A stretch of 64,000 nt of DNA from Methylomonas fluvii (GCF_014850975.1 NZ_JACXST010000003.1:310001-374000), one strand, 5' to 3'. Shown: positions 19,077 to 28,136, counted from the stretch's first letter. Program-made: numbers and translations. Notes: a model not told the origin generated them from the letters alone.

Positions 19077-19694
19077 ATGGTCAAATGTGGACGTCCTTGT
19101 AAGGGCGATGAACAGCAAAGTCGGGATCGATTACTCGATGCGGCCTTACAGCTTTTTCTTGAAAACGGTTACGGAAACCTGAGTATGGAAACCATCGCCC
19201 GCGATGCTCGGGTATCGCTGCGGACGATCTATAGCCAATTCGGCGGCAAAGCCGGTTTGTTCGGTGCGTTGATCAGGCGTTGCAGCGACCAGTTTATCGG
19301 TAGCTTGTCCGACGATTGCGCATTGGAAGAGGCGTTGACGAATTTCGCCCGGCAGTTTTTGTTTCGGATTACCCGTCCGGATGTATTGCGGATGCGGGCG
19401 ATATTGATCGGCGAATCGCCGCGTTTTCCTGATCTGGCGACACAATTTTACGAACAAGGACCGCGCCGGACGCTGGGATTGTTAGCGCAGTTTTTTATGC
19501 GTCAGCAACAGGCCGGCTTAATGATCGAAATGGACCCGTATTTCCTGGCCGACCAATTCATCAGCGCGGTGCGTGGCGAACGCTTACAGCGCTTACAGTT
19601 GGGTTTGGAGCCGACGCCCGACGAAGCGGAGATAGACGTTTGGGTGCGTCAGTCTGTCAGCTTGTTTTTACAGGGGTGTTTGGTAACCCGTTAA
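19077..19694 (+). CDS. TetR/AcrR-family transcriptional repressor
   Basis: This 205-aa protein has an N-terminal helix-turn-helix (about 13-60: LLDAALQLFLENGYGNLSME, IARDARVSLRTIYSQFGGKAG) typical of TetR/AcrR regulators, and a C-terminal ligand-binding helical domain matching the AcrR-C/AefR group (RFPDLATQFYEQGPRR). It is divergent from the RND efflux operon and probably represses it until a pump substrate binds. The AATATCTATT-centred dyad between the genes is the probable operator. ATG at 19077 is the first good start. Confidence 0.9.
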   Translation: MVKCGRPCKGDEQQSRDRLLDAALQLFLENGYGNLSMETIARDARVSLRTIYSQFGGKAGLFGALIRRCSDQFIGSLSDDCALEEALTNFARQFLFRITRPDVLRMRAILIGESPRFPDLATQFYEQGPRRTLGLLAQFFMRQQQAGLMIEMDPYFLADQFISAVRGERLQRLQLGLEPTPDEAEIDVWVRQSVSLFLQGCLVTR

Positions 19695-19876
19695 GTCATT
19701 CCATGTGCCGCGCTGGCGGCATCCGCATATCTCGCAGCTAATGCTCCGGTGTTACGGCCCAGTTGATGGTATTGGGCTAAATGAAGTTTCCCTGGATTAA
19801 TTCAGGGTTTATTCCCGATGAAGGCGGGCGGTGCGCCCGGATAATACCGGGTTTTCACCACCCTTCGGGATTGCTT

Positions 19877-20404
19877 ATGCGACACATCATGCTTTCATTC
19901 AGCTTTTTGCTCCTTTCCTGGCAAGTTCACGCTCACGGCCCAACGCCGCAAAAAGCCAAGGAGTCTGTGACCATCCAAGCGCCTATCGCCAAGGTTTGGA
20001 GCGAATTAAAAAATTTCGACGACATCGCCAACTGGCATAGCGACTTGAAAAAGAGTGCGGGTGACGGCAAGAATCAGTCCGGCGGTCTGCGTACCTTGAC
20101 GTTTCAAAACGATGAAACCCTCACCGAAGAATTGGATTATTACAACGAAGCGGAACACGAATACAGCTACCGGCTGAAAACCGAAAATACCAAAGCGATT
20201 CCGACCAGTTCGCATACGGTCGATGTGAAAGTCGCGGCAGGCGAGACTGCCGACAGTAGCGTGGTCACCATCAAAAGCCGCTTCTACCGTGGCGATACCG
20301 GCAACACGCCACCGGAGAATTTGAGTGACGAAGCGGCGGTTAAAGCGATGACGCAGTTTTTCAAGAACGGCTTGAACGGCTTGAAAGCCAAGCTGGAGAA
20401 GTAA
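19877..20404 (+). CDS. mxaD: MxaD, periplasmic methanol-oxidation accessory protein
   Basis: This 175-aa SRPBCC (START-like) protein has a signal peptide (MRHIMLSFSFLLLSWQVHAH). The mature part begins with ESVTIQAPIAKVWSELKNFDDIANWHSDLKKS, the pattern of MxaD/MoxD. In methylotrophs MxaD helps electron flow between methanol dehydrogenase and cytochrome cL. ATG at 19877 was preferred because it begins the signal peptide; the open frame upstream has no such feature. It lies about 4.5 kb upstream of mxaF and is separated from it by two minus-strand genes, rather than at the usual downstream end of the mxa operon. Confidence 0.85.
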   Translation: MRHIMLSFSFLLLSWQVHAHGPTPQKAKESVTIQAPIAKVWSELKNFDDIANWHSDLKKSAGDGKNQSGGLRTLTFQNDETLTEELDYYNEAEHEYSYRLKTENTKAIPTSSHTVDVKVAAGETADSSVVTIKSRFYRGDTGNTPPENLSDEAAVKAMTQFFKNGLNGLKAKLEK

Positions 20405-20550
20405 ATTTTATTTCGTCATTCCTGATTACGTGGGAGTGACAGAGCCAGGGAGCTTTGCGTGTTGATTTCAATCGCCTCGCGCAATTGCAAGCCTGCATGG
20501 CTAGAGTCATTTAAGGCTATCTTCACGTAGTTAGCGTGCGAACCTGCAAA

Positions 20551-20574
20551 AAAAATCGCCCCTTGCGGGGCGAT
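20551..20574 (-). terminator. Intrinsic terminator after the nine-heme cytochrome gene
   Basis: The stem ATCGCCCC / GGGGCGAT with a four-base loop at 20555-20574 is followed on the minus strand by a run of eight T (20548-20555). It lies 15 bases beyond the stop of the multiheme cytochrome gene. Confidence 0.85.
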
Positions 20575-20588
20575 CTAGGGGCGAGGGT

Positions 20589-22790
20589 TTACGGATTCGG
20601 TCCGTTGTGGCAGCTAAAACAACTTACTTGGTAACCTGCCGGCCAATTCTTGATACCAAACTCATCGGCATCAATGGTCTTCGCAACTTTTACCGCACTC
20701 AAGGGTGTGCCGGCGCTGGTCGTACCGTGGCAATAGCTACAGCTTGGCGTGGTAGCGGTGCCGTTTTTATTGGCGTCTTCGTGTTGCTTAACCCATGCGT
20801 CACCGGTGGTATGCATGCCGTGAGGGCCGCCGTTTACCGTATTCGGCACCGTGGTATGGCAAGCCTTACATTCGGCTACTGTGCCGGCGTGTCCTTGCAC
20901 TCCAATGCTTTGCAGGTTTTCGTCGGCATGCGTGGACGGGTATTCCGCGTGTGTCGAACCGTGGCAAGCCTCGCATTGCAAACCGCCGTGGCCTTTACTG
21001 AAACGATACAAATTCAGGCCGGGAACCGGGGTATTGGCGTTGGTGGCGAAGGTATGGTCGCTCGGTACGATGGCTTTGCCGGTGGCGTCGATCCCAGAGA
21101 TGGCGCGTTTGCCTGGCGCTGCGCTGTTGTGGCAAGATTCGCAAGTCGGTTCGTTGAACCAGCCTTGCCGAGTCGGACTGCCGACCGCTTTCATATTGCC
21201 GTGACAGCTTTGGCAACTAATCGATGGGTCGCCGCTGGCATCCGTAGCGGTGGACATCGCGCCACGCAGACATTGCGTTACCGATCCCGGATGACATTGG
21301 TAACAAGCGCTACGGTTGTCCAGGCTATCCAGCGGCAACTGGGTGGCAGGGTCTTTTACATCGGCATGTTTTAAATGCAATGACTGGGTAAACGCTGGGA
21401 TGCCGGCCATGCCGCCCATCACCGTGGTTTTGTTTTCCTTATCAAAGTAGGCGTTACTGGCATGGCACGCCACGCAGAGAACCGGCTGCCCAGCATCGGC
21501 CGTCGCCTGTAAACCTGTTGATTTGTAACCTTTGCTACTCAATGTGGTCAGTGCATCATTGAATAATTTACTCCCCGCTTGTTTGTCATCATGCAGACGC
21601 AGAATGTTGCGCTTCCAGTCTTTGTCAGGATCGGCATCGAATACCCAGCCCGCCACCGGTTTGGCGGCAGTTTGTGCGGCGTTGTTATTGGCGTCAGTGG
21701 ACGCGTGACAGCCTTTGCAGGTCATCTCGTCGCTGACCGGCAACACGGTGGTGGCGCTAGCCAGTACTTTACCGCTCAGTGCATCTTTGGCGACGACCTT
21801 AACGGTCGGATAGAAGTTCTTGTTGCCTTTATCGTCGAAGGGTGTCACCGGAATACCTTCGGCCTCGAACCAGCCGAACGCTGTGTTGTAGGTCATTGGT
21901 GCGGGTGTTAGGGATGGCGTTTTGTTGCCGGGCATGGGTTTACCGCTGGCGAGACCGTCCAGGTTAACCCCGACATCGGGGGCCGGATTCAGGCCAACTA
22001 ACTCACCGACCCAAGACCAGAAATTGGTTTTGTTGGCGCTGCTGGTATTGATAGAGCCGCTACTGTCGGCGACTGATTCATAAGTCAGCAACACATTACT
22101 ACTGATTAACTTGCCGTTTTTGTCTTTCAATTGCGCATGCAAAGTGTTGTACGGCGGCAAGATCGCGAACACGGAAAAATCCAGGCCGTCCATGCAATGC
22201 ATGCCTAAGTCATTCCAGGCCAGCAGGGTATATTCGCCGACAGCTGTGGTATTTAACACCGTCACGGCTACCGTTTTGGACGTCTTGCTATCGCGGATGG
22301 TCACCGTCGCCGAACCGGCTTTAATACCTTTTATATTAGCGAGATTATTGGCGTAGCTAACGCTGGCAATTGAGTTATCCGACGATTGGACACTGACCGT
22401 CCCGGAGGCGTTAGTGACCGTGACGTTGGCAGTGCCGCCTACATTGACCGCCAACACGGCCGGCGAAATCGTCAAGACGGCAGAGGGCGCGCTGATGACT
22501 TTGACTTCCACGCGTTTCGAGCTCTTACGATCCTTAACCGTGATCGTCGCTGAACCGGCTTTTACACCCTTGATACTGGCGATGCCGCTGGCGTAACTGA
22601 CTGTCGCCACGCTGGTATTGCTGGATTTTACACTGATGCTTCCGGATGATTTCGTGACCGCAACCTTGGCTATTTCACCCACCAAGATTTCGACGGAATT
22701 GGGTTTGAGTTCAAGCGCCTGGACGCTGCCAAACCCGCATAGCCCCAGAACAATCAGCAAAAACTGAAATATAAATAGACGTGCATTCAT
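20589..22790 (-). CDS. Nine-heme cytochrome c with two N-terminal Ig-like (BIG2) repeats
   Basis: This 733-aa exported protein begins at ATG 22790, behind GGGAG, with a signal peptide ending near SVQALE. Two tandem BIG2-type repeats follow (about 27-190 from this start); both carry KAGSAT(I/V)T(V/I)(K/R)D. A long linker then leads to nine CXXCH motifs: CKGCH, CVACH, CYQCH, CQSCH, CESCH, CEACH, CKACH, CSYCH and CFSCH. No membrane anchor follows the signal, so it is periplasmic or extracellular. It sits between mxaD and mxaB, suggesting a role as electron carrier or sink linked to methanol oxidation, but that is inference from position. A terminator follows it. It has no resemblance to nitrite reductase NrfA. 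Confidence 0.8.
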   Translation of the reverse strand: MNARLFIFQFLLIVLGLCGFGSVQALELKPNSVEILVGEIAKVAVTKSSGSISVKSSNTSVATVSYASGIASIKGVKAGSATITVKDRKSSKRVEVKVISAPSAVLTISPAVLAVNVGGTANVTVTNASGTVSVQSSDNSIASVSYANNLANIKGIKAGSATVTIRDSKTSKTVAVTVLNTTAVGEYTLLAWNDLGMHCMDGLDFSVFAILPPYNTLHAQLKDKNGKLISSNVLLTYESVADSSGSINTSSANKTNFWSWVGELVGLNPAPDVGVNLDGLASGKPMPGNKTPSLTPAPMTYNTAFGWFEAEGIPVTPFDDKGNKNFYPTVKVVAKDALSGKVLASATTVLPVSDEMTCKGCHASTDANNNAAQTAAKPVAGWVFDADPDKDWKRNILRLHDDKQAGSKLFNDALTTLSSKGYKSTGLQATADAGQPVLCVACHASNAYFDKENKTTVMGGMAGIPAFTQSLHLKHADVKDPATQLPLDSLDNRSACYQCHPGSVTQCLRGAMSTATDASGDPSISCQSCHGNMKAVGSPTRQGWFNEPTCESCHNSAAPGKRAISGIDATGKAIVPSDHTFATNANTPVPGLNLYRFSKGHGGLQCEACHGSTHAEYPSTHADENLQSIGVQGHAGTVAECKACHTTVPNTVNGGPHGMHTTGDAWVKQHEDANKNGTATTPSCSYCHGTTSAGTPLSAVKVAKTIDADEFGIKNWPAGYQVSCFSCHNGPNP

Positions 22791-23227
22791 AATATCTCCC
22801 ATGAATACGTTTTGATCGGATGGGTAACCGTTAATGAATTGCCCATATGAATGGAAGCAAACGGTCAATATCCGATACCGCGTCGCTCCTCGTTGGTGCT
22901 TTATTACTATTTTTAATAAGGTTATTCATTTGGCACAATAACCATTCAACATGAATTGAAGATGAAAATATAATGAAGTAATGATTAAGACAGGCGCAGC
23001 TTTGAGACCAGGAAGGCTTGAATCGGGCTTTTTTATGCAGTTGTTTGGGAGGGGGCTTGCAGGCTTGTAGCCGGGAGTTCCGGTCGTAAGCGCCTATTAA
23101 CAGCGTTGTTAACACGGCCCGCTCTGAGTCTATCGAAGCGCGCACCGGCCTGGGCTTCGACGAGCTCAGCCCGAACGGCAGGCCAGGATAAATAGAGTCG
23201 GGTTAATAAGGGAGGGTGTGTCCCGCG
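22791..23227. other. Intergenic region between mxaB and the multiheme gene, with REP units
   Basis: No supported gene lies here. The left half is AT-rich around 22900-22990 and should hold the promoter of the multiheme gene. The right half carries an inverted pair of REP-like units: GCTCTGAGTCTATCGAAG near 23121 and GGCTTCGACGAGCTCAGCCC (continuing to GAACGG) at 23153-23178. The second matches the unit at 12823. Confidence 0.6.
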
Positions 23228-23899
23228 CTAGCTGTGTTCATACAGTTCGCTGCCGGTCTTGATGATACCCTGGCGACCAGCCAGTAGGGTAAGTTCCGAC
23301 ATGGTTTTGACATTCAATTTTTCTTTGATCGCCGTGCTGTGGTTGCAGACGGTTTTGTAGCTCAAACATAATTTCTCCGCCGCTTGACGGGTACTCAAAC
23401 CGTTGGCCAGCAGGCAAAAAATATCGAATTCACGCGGTGACAGCGATTTCACTTTATAGGCCTCGTCCTGGCCGATGGCCATATTGACCGCTAATTGCTG
23501 CGCCAAAGCCGGCTCGATGTAAGTGCCGCCTTCCGCCAGCGTACAGACCGCGGTGACCAAGGTGTCCGGCTCATTATTTTTGGTGATGTAGCCCTTAGCG
23601 CCGGCTTTGATGGCTCGGGTCACATACACCAGCTCGTTATGAATGCTGAATACCAGGATCTTGCAGTTGGGATAACGGACCAATAAGCGCCGCACCGATT
23701 CCAAGCCGCCCAAACCGGGCATTGATAAATCCATCACCACCACATCCGGTGTCTGCTTGTCATATACCTGGCAAGCAGTCTCGCCTCTATCGGCTTCATA
23801 GACGGCGCCTATTCGTTCCGACAAGGATAAATAAGTCTTGTAACCGGCTCTGACCACTGCATGGTCGTCTACTAATAAAACGCTGATTTTATTCGCCAC
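23228..23899 (-). CDS. mxaB: MxaB-like LuxR-family response regulator
   Basis: This 223-aa NarL/FixJ-type regulator has a receiver domain (1-120) with the acidic pair in LLVDDHAVVRAG, phosphoacceptor Asp in DVVVMDLSMPGLGG and Lys in KGYITKNNEPD. A LuxR helix-turn-helix (about 150-210) has LSPREFDIFCLLANGLSTRQ and LCLSYKTVCNHSTAIKEKLN. It is transcribed away from mxaF across a 504-bp spacer. In gammaproteobacterial methanotrophs MxaB is an orphan regulator needed for mxa expression and part of the lanthanide switch between MxaF and XoxF. No partner kinase gene is adjacent. Confidence 0.85.
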   Translation of the reverse strand: MANKISVLLVDDHAVVRAGYKTYLSLSERIGAVYEADRGETACQVYDKQTPDVVVMDLSMPGLGGLESVRRLLVRYPNCKILVFSIHNELVYVTRAIKAGAKGYITKNNEPDTLVTAVCTLAEGGTYIEPALAQQLAVNMAIGQDEAYKVKSLSPREFDIFCLLANGLSTRQAAEKLCLSYKTVCNHSTAIKEKLNVKTMSELTLLAGRQGIIKTGSELYEHS

Positions 23900-24403
23900 T
23901 AACTACGTGTCCTGATTGGTTTGGTGTGGATGAGCAAGAAACGCCCCCGGCGGAACCGGTGCTATCCCTAGCTGGCGCTTCTTGCCCCGCCATGATGCCG
24001 ATTTTTATGCCGGGAAACCATGGGAGCTTTTCCCGTTTTGCCGCGGTGTGCGGCTGCGGGTGACCGGGAAAACTTCCATGACTTTTTTCGCGGAATTCCC
24101 AAGCTATTTATGGATTATTCCGTAACGCCCGATGGGCCGCCTTCTTTACCATTTGCGCCAGCATGGCCCGGTAGGTCTAAGTCAATATTGTGTGCGACTT
24201 GATTGAGATTGCTGATGTGAAAAGTGAAGGAGATTTCTGCCGCAAAGCAAAGTCTCGCGTCACGGATTGACGCCAAAATTAAGCGCAGCGTGTGATTGAT
24301 TTTGCCCGGAAATGCCGATGGCGTTATCCGCTTTTAACGGAAGGCTCCCCTAACCAACCGATTTGCCGGGCCATGCAACCTAATAAACAACATAGGAGGA
24401 TTC
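23900..24403. promoter_or_regulatory. mxaB-mxaF divergent control region
   Basis: This 504-bp non-coding spacer carries the promoters of mxaB and of the highly expressed mxaF operon. Around 24010-24100 there is a cluster of GGGAA/TTCCC elements: a dyad GGGAGCTTTTCCC (24022-24034), CCGGGAAAACTTCC (24064-24077) and GGAATTCC (24092-24099). These are candidates for MxaB binding. A strong ribosome site, AGGAGG, lies at 24394-24399. The transcription start cannot be fixed by eye. Confidence 0.5.
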
Positions 24404-26212
24404 ATGCAAATTTCACGGTTTGCCAAGCAGGTATCGACCACGGCCTTAGTAACGGCTGCGGCCTTGGCCGTGTCGCCATCGGCGCAAGCGAATAAAGAAC
24501 TGGAACAGATGTCCAAGCAAAACACCAACTGGGTGATGCAGACCAAGGATTATGGTTCGACGCATTTCAGCGAAATGATCGACATCAACGCCAACAACGT
24601 CAAAAACCTGAAAGTGGCGTGGTCGTTTTCCACCGGCGTCTTGAACGGCCATGAAGGTGGGCCTCTGGTTGTTGATGGCATTATGTACGTCCACACCCCG
24701 TATCCCAACAATGTGTTTGCGATCAGTTTGGACGAGCCGGACAAAATTTTATGGCAGTTCAAGCCCAAGCAAAATCCGGCGGCTCGCGCCGTGGCCTGCT
24801 GTGACGTGGTCAACCGTGGTTTGGCTTATGCGCCGGCCGGCAAGGATTATCCGGCTACCATTTTCCTGAATCAGTTGGATGGCCATGTGGTGGCGATTAA
24901 CGCCAAGACCGGCGAAGTGCTGTGGAAAATGGAAAACTCCGATATTGCGATGGGCTCTACGTTGACCATCGCGCCGTTCGTGGTGAAAGACAAAGTCATC
25001 GTCGGTACCTCCGGCGCCGAGTTGGGCGTGCGCGGTTACGCCACCGCCTATAACATCAAGGACGGCAAACAAGCCTGGCGCGTCTACGCCACCGGTCCGG
25101 ACGAAGATATTAAATTGTCCAAAGACTTCAACAGCGCCAATCCGCATTACGGCCAGTTCGGTCTGGGTTTGAAAACCTGGGAAGGCGATGCCTGGAAAAT
25201 CGGCGGCGGCACCAACTGGGGCTGGTACGCTTACGACAGCGATCTGGAAATGCTCTACTACGGTTCCGGTAACCCGGCGCCATGGAACGAAACCATGCGT
25301 CCCGGCGATAACAAATGGACCATGACCATCTGGGGCCGCGACGTTAACACTGGCGAAGCCAAGTTCGGCTACCAAAAAACCCCGCACGACGAGTGGGACT
25401 ACGCCGGCGTTAACTACATGGGGCTGTCCGAGCAAATGGTCGACGGCAAAATGACCAAACTGCTGACTCATCCGGACCGCAACGGCTTGGTGTACACCTT
25501 AAATCGGGAAAACGGCAGCTTGGTCAATGCTTTCAAAATCGACGACACCGTCAACTGGGTGAAAAAAGTCGATCTGAAAACCGGTCTGCCGATCCGCGAT
25601 CCGGAATATTCCACACACATGGACCACCAAGCCACCGGCATCTGTCCGTCGGCGATGGGTTATCACAACCAGGGCATCGAGTCTTACGATCCAAACAAAA
25701 AGCTGTTCTTCATGGGCACCAACCATATCTGCATGGACTGGGAACCGTTCATGCTGCCTTACCGGGCCGGCCAATTCTTCGTGGGTGCGACTTTGAACAT
25801 GTATCCGGGGCCGAAAGGCACTTTGGGCCAAGTCAAAGCCATGAACGCGGTCACCGGAAAAATGGAATGGGAAGTTCAAGAGAAGTTTGCAGTGTGGGGG
25901 GGTACTACCGCCACTGCCGGCGACTTGGTGTTCTATGGCACGCTGGACGGTTACATCAAGGCCCGTCATTCCAAAACCGGCGAAGAGTTATGGAAGTTTA
26001 AGCTGCCTTCCGGTGTCATCGGCCACCCGATTACCTATAAACACAACAACAAACAATACGTGGCGATTTACTACGGTGTCGGCGGCTGGCCTGGCGTAGG
26101 TCTGGTATTTGACTTGGCCGATCCGACTGCCGGTTTGGGTGCGGTGGGTGCGTTTAAAGAGTTGGCGCACTACACGCAAATGGGCGGCGGCGTGATGGTG
26201 TTCGCGTTGTAA
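24404..26212 (+). CDS. mxaF: Methanol dehydrogenase large subunit MxaF (PQQ, calcium type)
   Basis: This 602-aa periplasmic quinoprotein oxidises methanol to formaldehyde. It has a signal peptide (cut near SAQANKELE), an eight-bladed propeller with tryptophan docking motifs, and the adjacent-cysteine ring in AVACCDVV that touches PQQ. Calcium ligands appear as Glu in [10 protein letters not shown] and Asn in GSGNPAPWN. The catalytic base is Asp in [10 protein letters not shown]. The residue two after that aspartate is Ala, as in MxaF; lanthanide-dependent XoxF has Asp there. ATG 24404 follows a near-perfect AGGAGG, fitting very high expression. It heads mxaFJGI, and two strong hairpins follow it. 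Confidence 0.97.
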   Translation: MQISRFAKQVSTTALVTAAALAVSPSAQANKELEQMSKQNTNWVMQTKDYGSTHFSEMIDINANNVKNLKVAWSFSTGVLNGHEGGPLVVDGIMYVHTPYPNNVFAISLDEPDKILWQFKPKQNPAARAVACCDVVNRGLAYAPAGKDYPATIFLNQLDGHVVAINAKTGEVLWKMENSDIAMGSTLTIAPFVVKDKVIVGTSGAELGVRGYATAYNIKDGKQAWRVYATGPDEDIKLSKDFNSANPHYGQFGLGLKTWEGDAWKIGGGTNWGWYAYDSDLEMLYYGSGNPAPWNETMRPGDNKWTMTIWGRDVNTGEAKFGYQKTPHDEWDYAGVNYMGLSEQMVDGKMTKLLTHPDRNGLVYTLNRENGSLVNAFKIDDTVNWVKKVDLKTGLPIRDPEYSTHMDHQATGICPSAMGYHNQGIESYDPNKKLFFMGTNHICMDWEPFMLPYRAGQFFVGATLNMYPGPKGTLGQVKAMNAVTGKMEWEVQEKFAVWGGTTATAGDLVFYGTLDGYIKARHSKTGEELWKFKLPSGVIGHPITYKHNNKQYVAIYYGVGGWPGVGLVFDLADPTAGLGAVGAFKELAHYTQMGGGVMVFAL

Positions 26213-26218
26213 ATCAGG

Positions 26219-26334
26219 CGTAGGGTACGCATCGCGTACCAGTGTGGCGTACCGGTCAAAAGTACGCGGTGCGTACCCTACAACTCTGCCGCAGCGCGGC
26301 TACTAAGGCGTTCCCGCGCGGCGCGTGGGAACGA
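26219..26334 (+). repeat. Two hairpin-forming repeats in the mxaF-mxaJ spacer
   Basis: A 20-bp inverted repeat (19 of 20 positions paired, arms 26220-26239 and 26262-26281, GTAGGGTACGCATCGCGTAC) is followed by a second hairpin at 26309-26333 (CGTTCCCGCGC / GCGCGTGGGAACG). Neither has a T-run. They may protect the 3' end of mxaF mRNA or reduce read-through into mxaJ. The second resembles dispersed REP sequences. Confidence 0.7.
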
Positions 26335-26358
26335 GTCTACTTAATTCCTAGAATCACT

Positions 26359-27201
26359 ATGAAAACAAGCACACGCATTGTGGCTGCGTTGGCATTGGGC
26401 TTTGGTTTTTCCACAGTTCAAGCCGAACAGCCGGTTTTGAAAGTCTGCACGGCTGAAAACGAAATGCCTTACTCCAATAAAAATGGCGAAGGCTTTGAAA
26501 ACAAATTGGCGCAATACGTTGCCGAAAAACTGGGTCGCAAATTGGAAACCGTGACCTGGACTGACCCGCGCTACTTTATCCGCGATTACCTGGATAAAGG
26601 CTTGTGCGACGTGGTGATGGGCGTCGATGCCGGCGATCCGCGCTTGTTGACCACGGCACCGTACTACCGTTCCGGCTATGTCTTTATCAGCCGCGAAAAA
26701 GACGGGCTGGATTTGCAGAACTGGGATAGCCCAGCCTTAAAGCAAGCCCAGCGGATTGCTTTCGCGCCCGGCTCTCCGGCCGAAACCATGCTGCGGGCCA
26801 TCGGCCGTTACAACGATATGTTCAATTACCAACAAGAGTTGGCCGGCTTCAAGTCCAAACGTAACCAGTACGTCAAGTACGACAACGACAAACTGGTCAA
26901 CGAAGTGGCTGCCGGCAAAGCGGAAATCGCCATCTTGTGGGGACCCGCCGCAGCTCGCTATGTGAAGGCATCGGCCACGCCGCTGACGATGACGGTTATT
27001 CCGGACAACGCCAAGCGTGCCGACGGCGAAAAAGTGGGCTTCCATTACAGCACCGCCATTGGCGTGCGTAAGGACGACAGCGCTTTGTTGGCGCAATTGA
27101 ACAAAATCATCAAAGACGGGCAGGACAATATCGAAGAGTTGCTGGAAGCGGAAGGCATTCCGTTGCTGGATCAACCCGAAACCGCCGTGTCCATGAACTA
27201 A
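26359..27201 (+). CDS. mxaJ: MxaJ, periplasmic methanol dehydrogenase accessory protein
   Basis: This 280-aa protein of the solute-binding-protein fold (SBP family 3 type) has signal peptide MKTSTRIVAALALGFGFSTV with cut near VQAEQ. The mature part begins LKVCTAENEMPYSNKNGEGF and includes CDVVMGVDAGDPRLLTTAPY, characteristic of MxaJ. It acts as a chaperone-like partner in maturation of MxaFI. ATG at 26359 was chosen because it begins the signal peptide; the open frame upstream is spacer with hairpins. The next gene, mxaG, starts 14 bases after its stop. Confidence 0.93.
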   Translation: MKTSTRIVAALALGFGFSTVQAEQPVLKVCTAENEMPYSNKNGEGFENKLAQYVAEKLGRKLETVTWTDPRYFIRDYLDKGLCDVVMGVDAGDPRLLTTAPYYRSGYVFISREKDGLDLQNWDSPALKQAQRIAFAPGSPAETMLRAIGRYNDMFNYQQELAGFKSKRNQYVKYDNDKLVNEVAAGKAEIAILWGPAAARYVKASATPLTMTVIPDNAKRADGEKVGFHYSTAIGVRKDDSALLAQLNKIIKDGQDNIEELLEAEGIPLLDQPETAVSMN

Positions 27202-27215
27202 ACAGGAAACCTTGA

Positions 27216-27692
27216 ATGAAATTGAAAACATTTTTGACTGGCGCCGTGCTGTCGATGTCAGCGGTGGCGGCAAGTACTGCCCAGGCCGACATCACCTTGC
27301 GCCATGCCTTGACCGGCGAAGCGCTGGATTTGAGTTTCGCCAAAAAAGGCGGTAACACGGACAAATTCAAGCAATTCATGCAAACCGGCAAAAACCCTTA
27401 CAACGGTGATGCAGAGGCAGCCAAGAAAGGCGAAAGCTTGTACATGACCGGTTGCTCGGGCTGCCACGGCCATGAAGCCGAAGGCAAACTCGGCCCCGGT
27501 CTGGCAGACGACTATTGGACCTATCCGCGCGGCCTGTCCGACCAGGGCTTGTTCGAAATCCTGTTCGGCGGCGCCAACGGCATGATGGGGCCGCAGTATG
27601 TCAACTTCAGCACCGACGACATGCTGCACATCATGTCTTTCTTACGCAGCATTTATAAGGGCGATCCTAAGAAAGCCGAATGGCTGAAATAA
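27216..27692 (+). CDS. mxaG: Cytochrome c-L, electron acceptor of methanol dehydrogenase
   Basis: This 158-aa mono-heme cytochrome has a signal peptide (cut near AQADIT). The single heme site CSGCH lies at about residues 76-80, in GESLYMTGCSGCHGHEAEGK. Methionines in GANGMMGPQYVNF are candidates for the distal ligand. The LSFAKKGGNTDKFKQFMQTG stretch before the heme is typical of cytochrome cL. It takes electrons from reduced PQQ in MxaFI in the periplasm and passes them toward a terminal oxidase. Confidence 0.95.
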   Translation: MKLKTFLTGAVLSMSAVAASTAQADITLRHALTGEALDLSFAKKGGNTDKFKQFMQTGKNPYNGDAEAAKKGESLYMTGCSGCHGHEAEGKLGPGLADDYWTYPRGLSDQGLFEILFGGANGMMGPQYVNFSTDDMLHIMSFLRSIYKGDPKKAEWLK

Positions 27693-27695
27693 ACA

Positions 27696-27824
27696 CCCTC
27701 ACCCTAGCCCTCTCCCGGAGGGAGAGGGAATTCAAGCCAAATTACAGTTAACTCCCGGCGGCTCGAGTTTGCCTTGGAAGTTAGGTATTGAACCCTCTCC
27801 CCGTGGGAGAGGGCAGGGTGAGGG
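27696..27824. repeat. Inverted pair of REP-like units in the mxaG-mxaI spacer
   Basis: Unit one (27696-27728, CCCTCACCCTAGCCCTCTCC onward) and unit two (27793-27824, ending GGGCAGGGTGAGGG) are inverted copies of the same element. Each also contains a small CTCTCCC/GGGAGAG hairpin. The same unit occurs as an inverted pair at 52114-52202 and as a single copy at 58698-58729. Confidence 0.85.
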
Positions 27825-27854
27825 TTATCCAACAAATTACTTTAGGAGATCAAC

Positions 27855-28136
27855 ATGAACAAATTAGTAATGTTAGGCGCGGTACTGCTGGCTTTAGGCC
27901 TGTCCGGCGTGGCAAAAGCCTATGACGGCACCAAATGCAAAGAAGCCGGCAACTGCTGGGAACCGAAACCGGGTTATCCGGCGCAAGTGGCGGGTAGCAA
28001 ATACGACCCGAAACACGATCCCAACGAGCTGAACAAACAAGCGCAGTCGATCAAAGAAATGGAAGCCCGCAACGCTAAACGCAGTGAGATCATGGCGAAA
28101 ACCGGCAAGTTTGTTTACGACGTCGAAGGCCAATAA
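27855..28136 (+). CDS. mxaI: Methanol dehydrogenase small subunit MxaI
   Basis: This 93-aa precursor has a signal peptide (cut near VAKAYDG). The mature beta-subunit of about 72 aa begins YDGTKCKEAGNCWEPKPGYP, with the conserved cysteine pair, and ends in a long lysine-rich helix (NELNKQAQSIKEMEARNAKR). It forms the alpha2-beta2 methanol dehydrogenase with MxaF. AGGAG (in TTAGGAGATCAACATG) precedes the start. A 163-bp spacer with REP hairpins separates it from mxaG. Confidence 0.96.
   Translation: MNKLVMLGAVLLALGLSGVAKAYDGTKCKEAGNCWEPKPGYPAQVAGSKYDPKHDPNELNKQAQSIKEMEARNAKRSEIMAKTGKFVYDVEGQ

Noticed and set aside
22831-23145. Minus-strand open frame of 104 codons between mxaB and the multiheme gene
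   Set aside because: It overlaps the start of the multiheme gene and REP sequence, and has no domain or credible start.
24749-25471. Long minus-strand open frame of 240 codons
   Set aside because: It lies wholly antisense within mxaF, has no recognisable motif, and reflects codon bias of the real gene.
24404-26212. Possibility that the methanol dehydrogenase is lanthanide-type XoxF
   Set aside because: The residue two positions after the catalytic aspartate is Ala (HDEWDYAG), not Asp, and the gene is followed by mxaJ, mxaG and mxaI, so it is MxaF.
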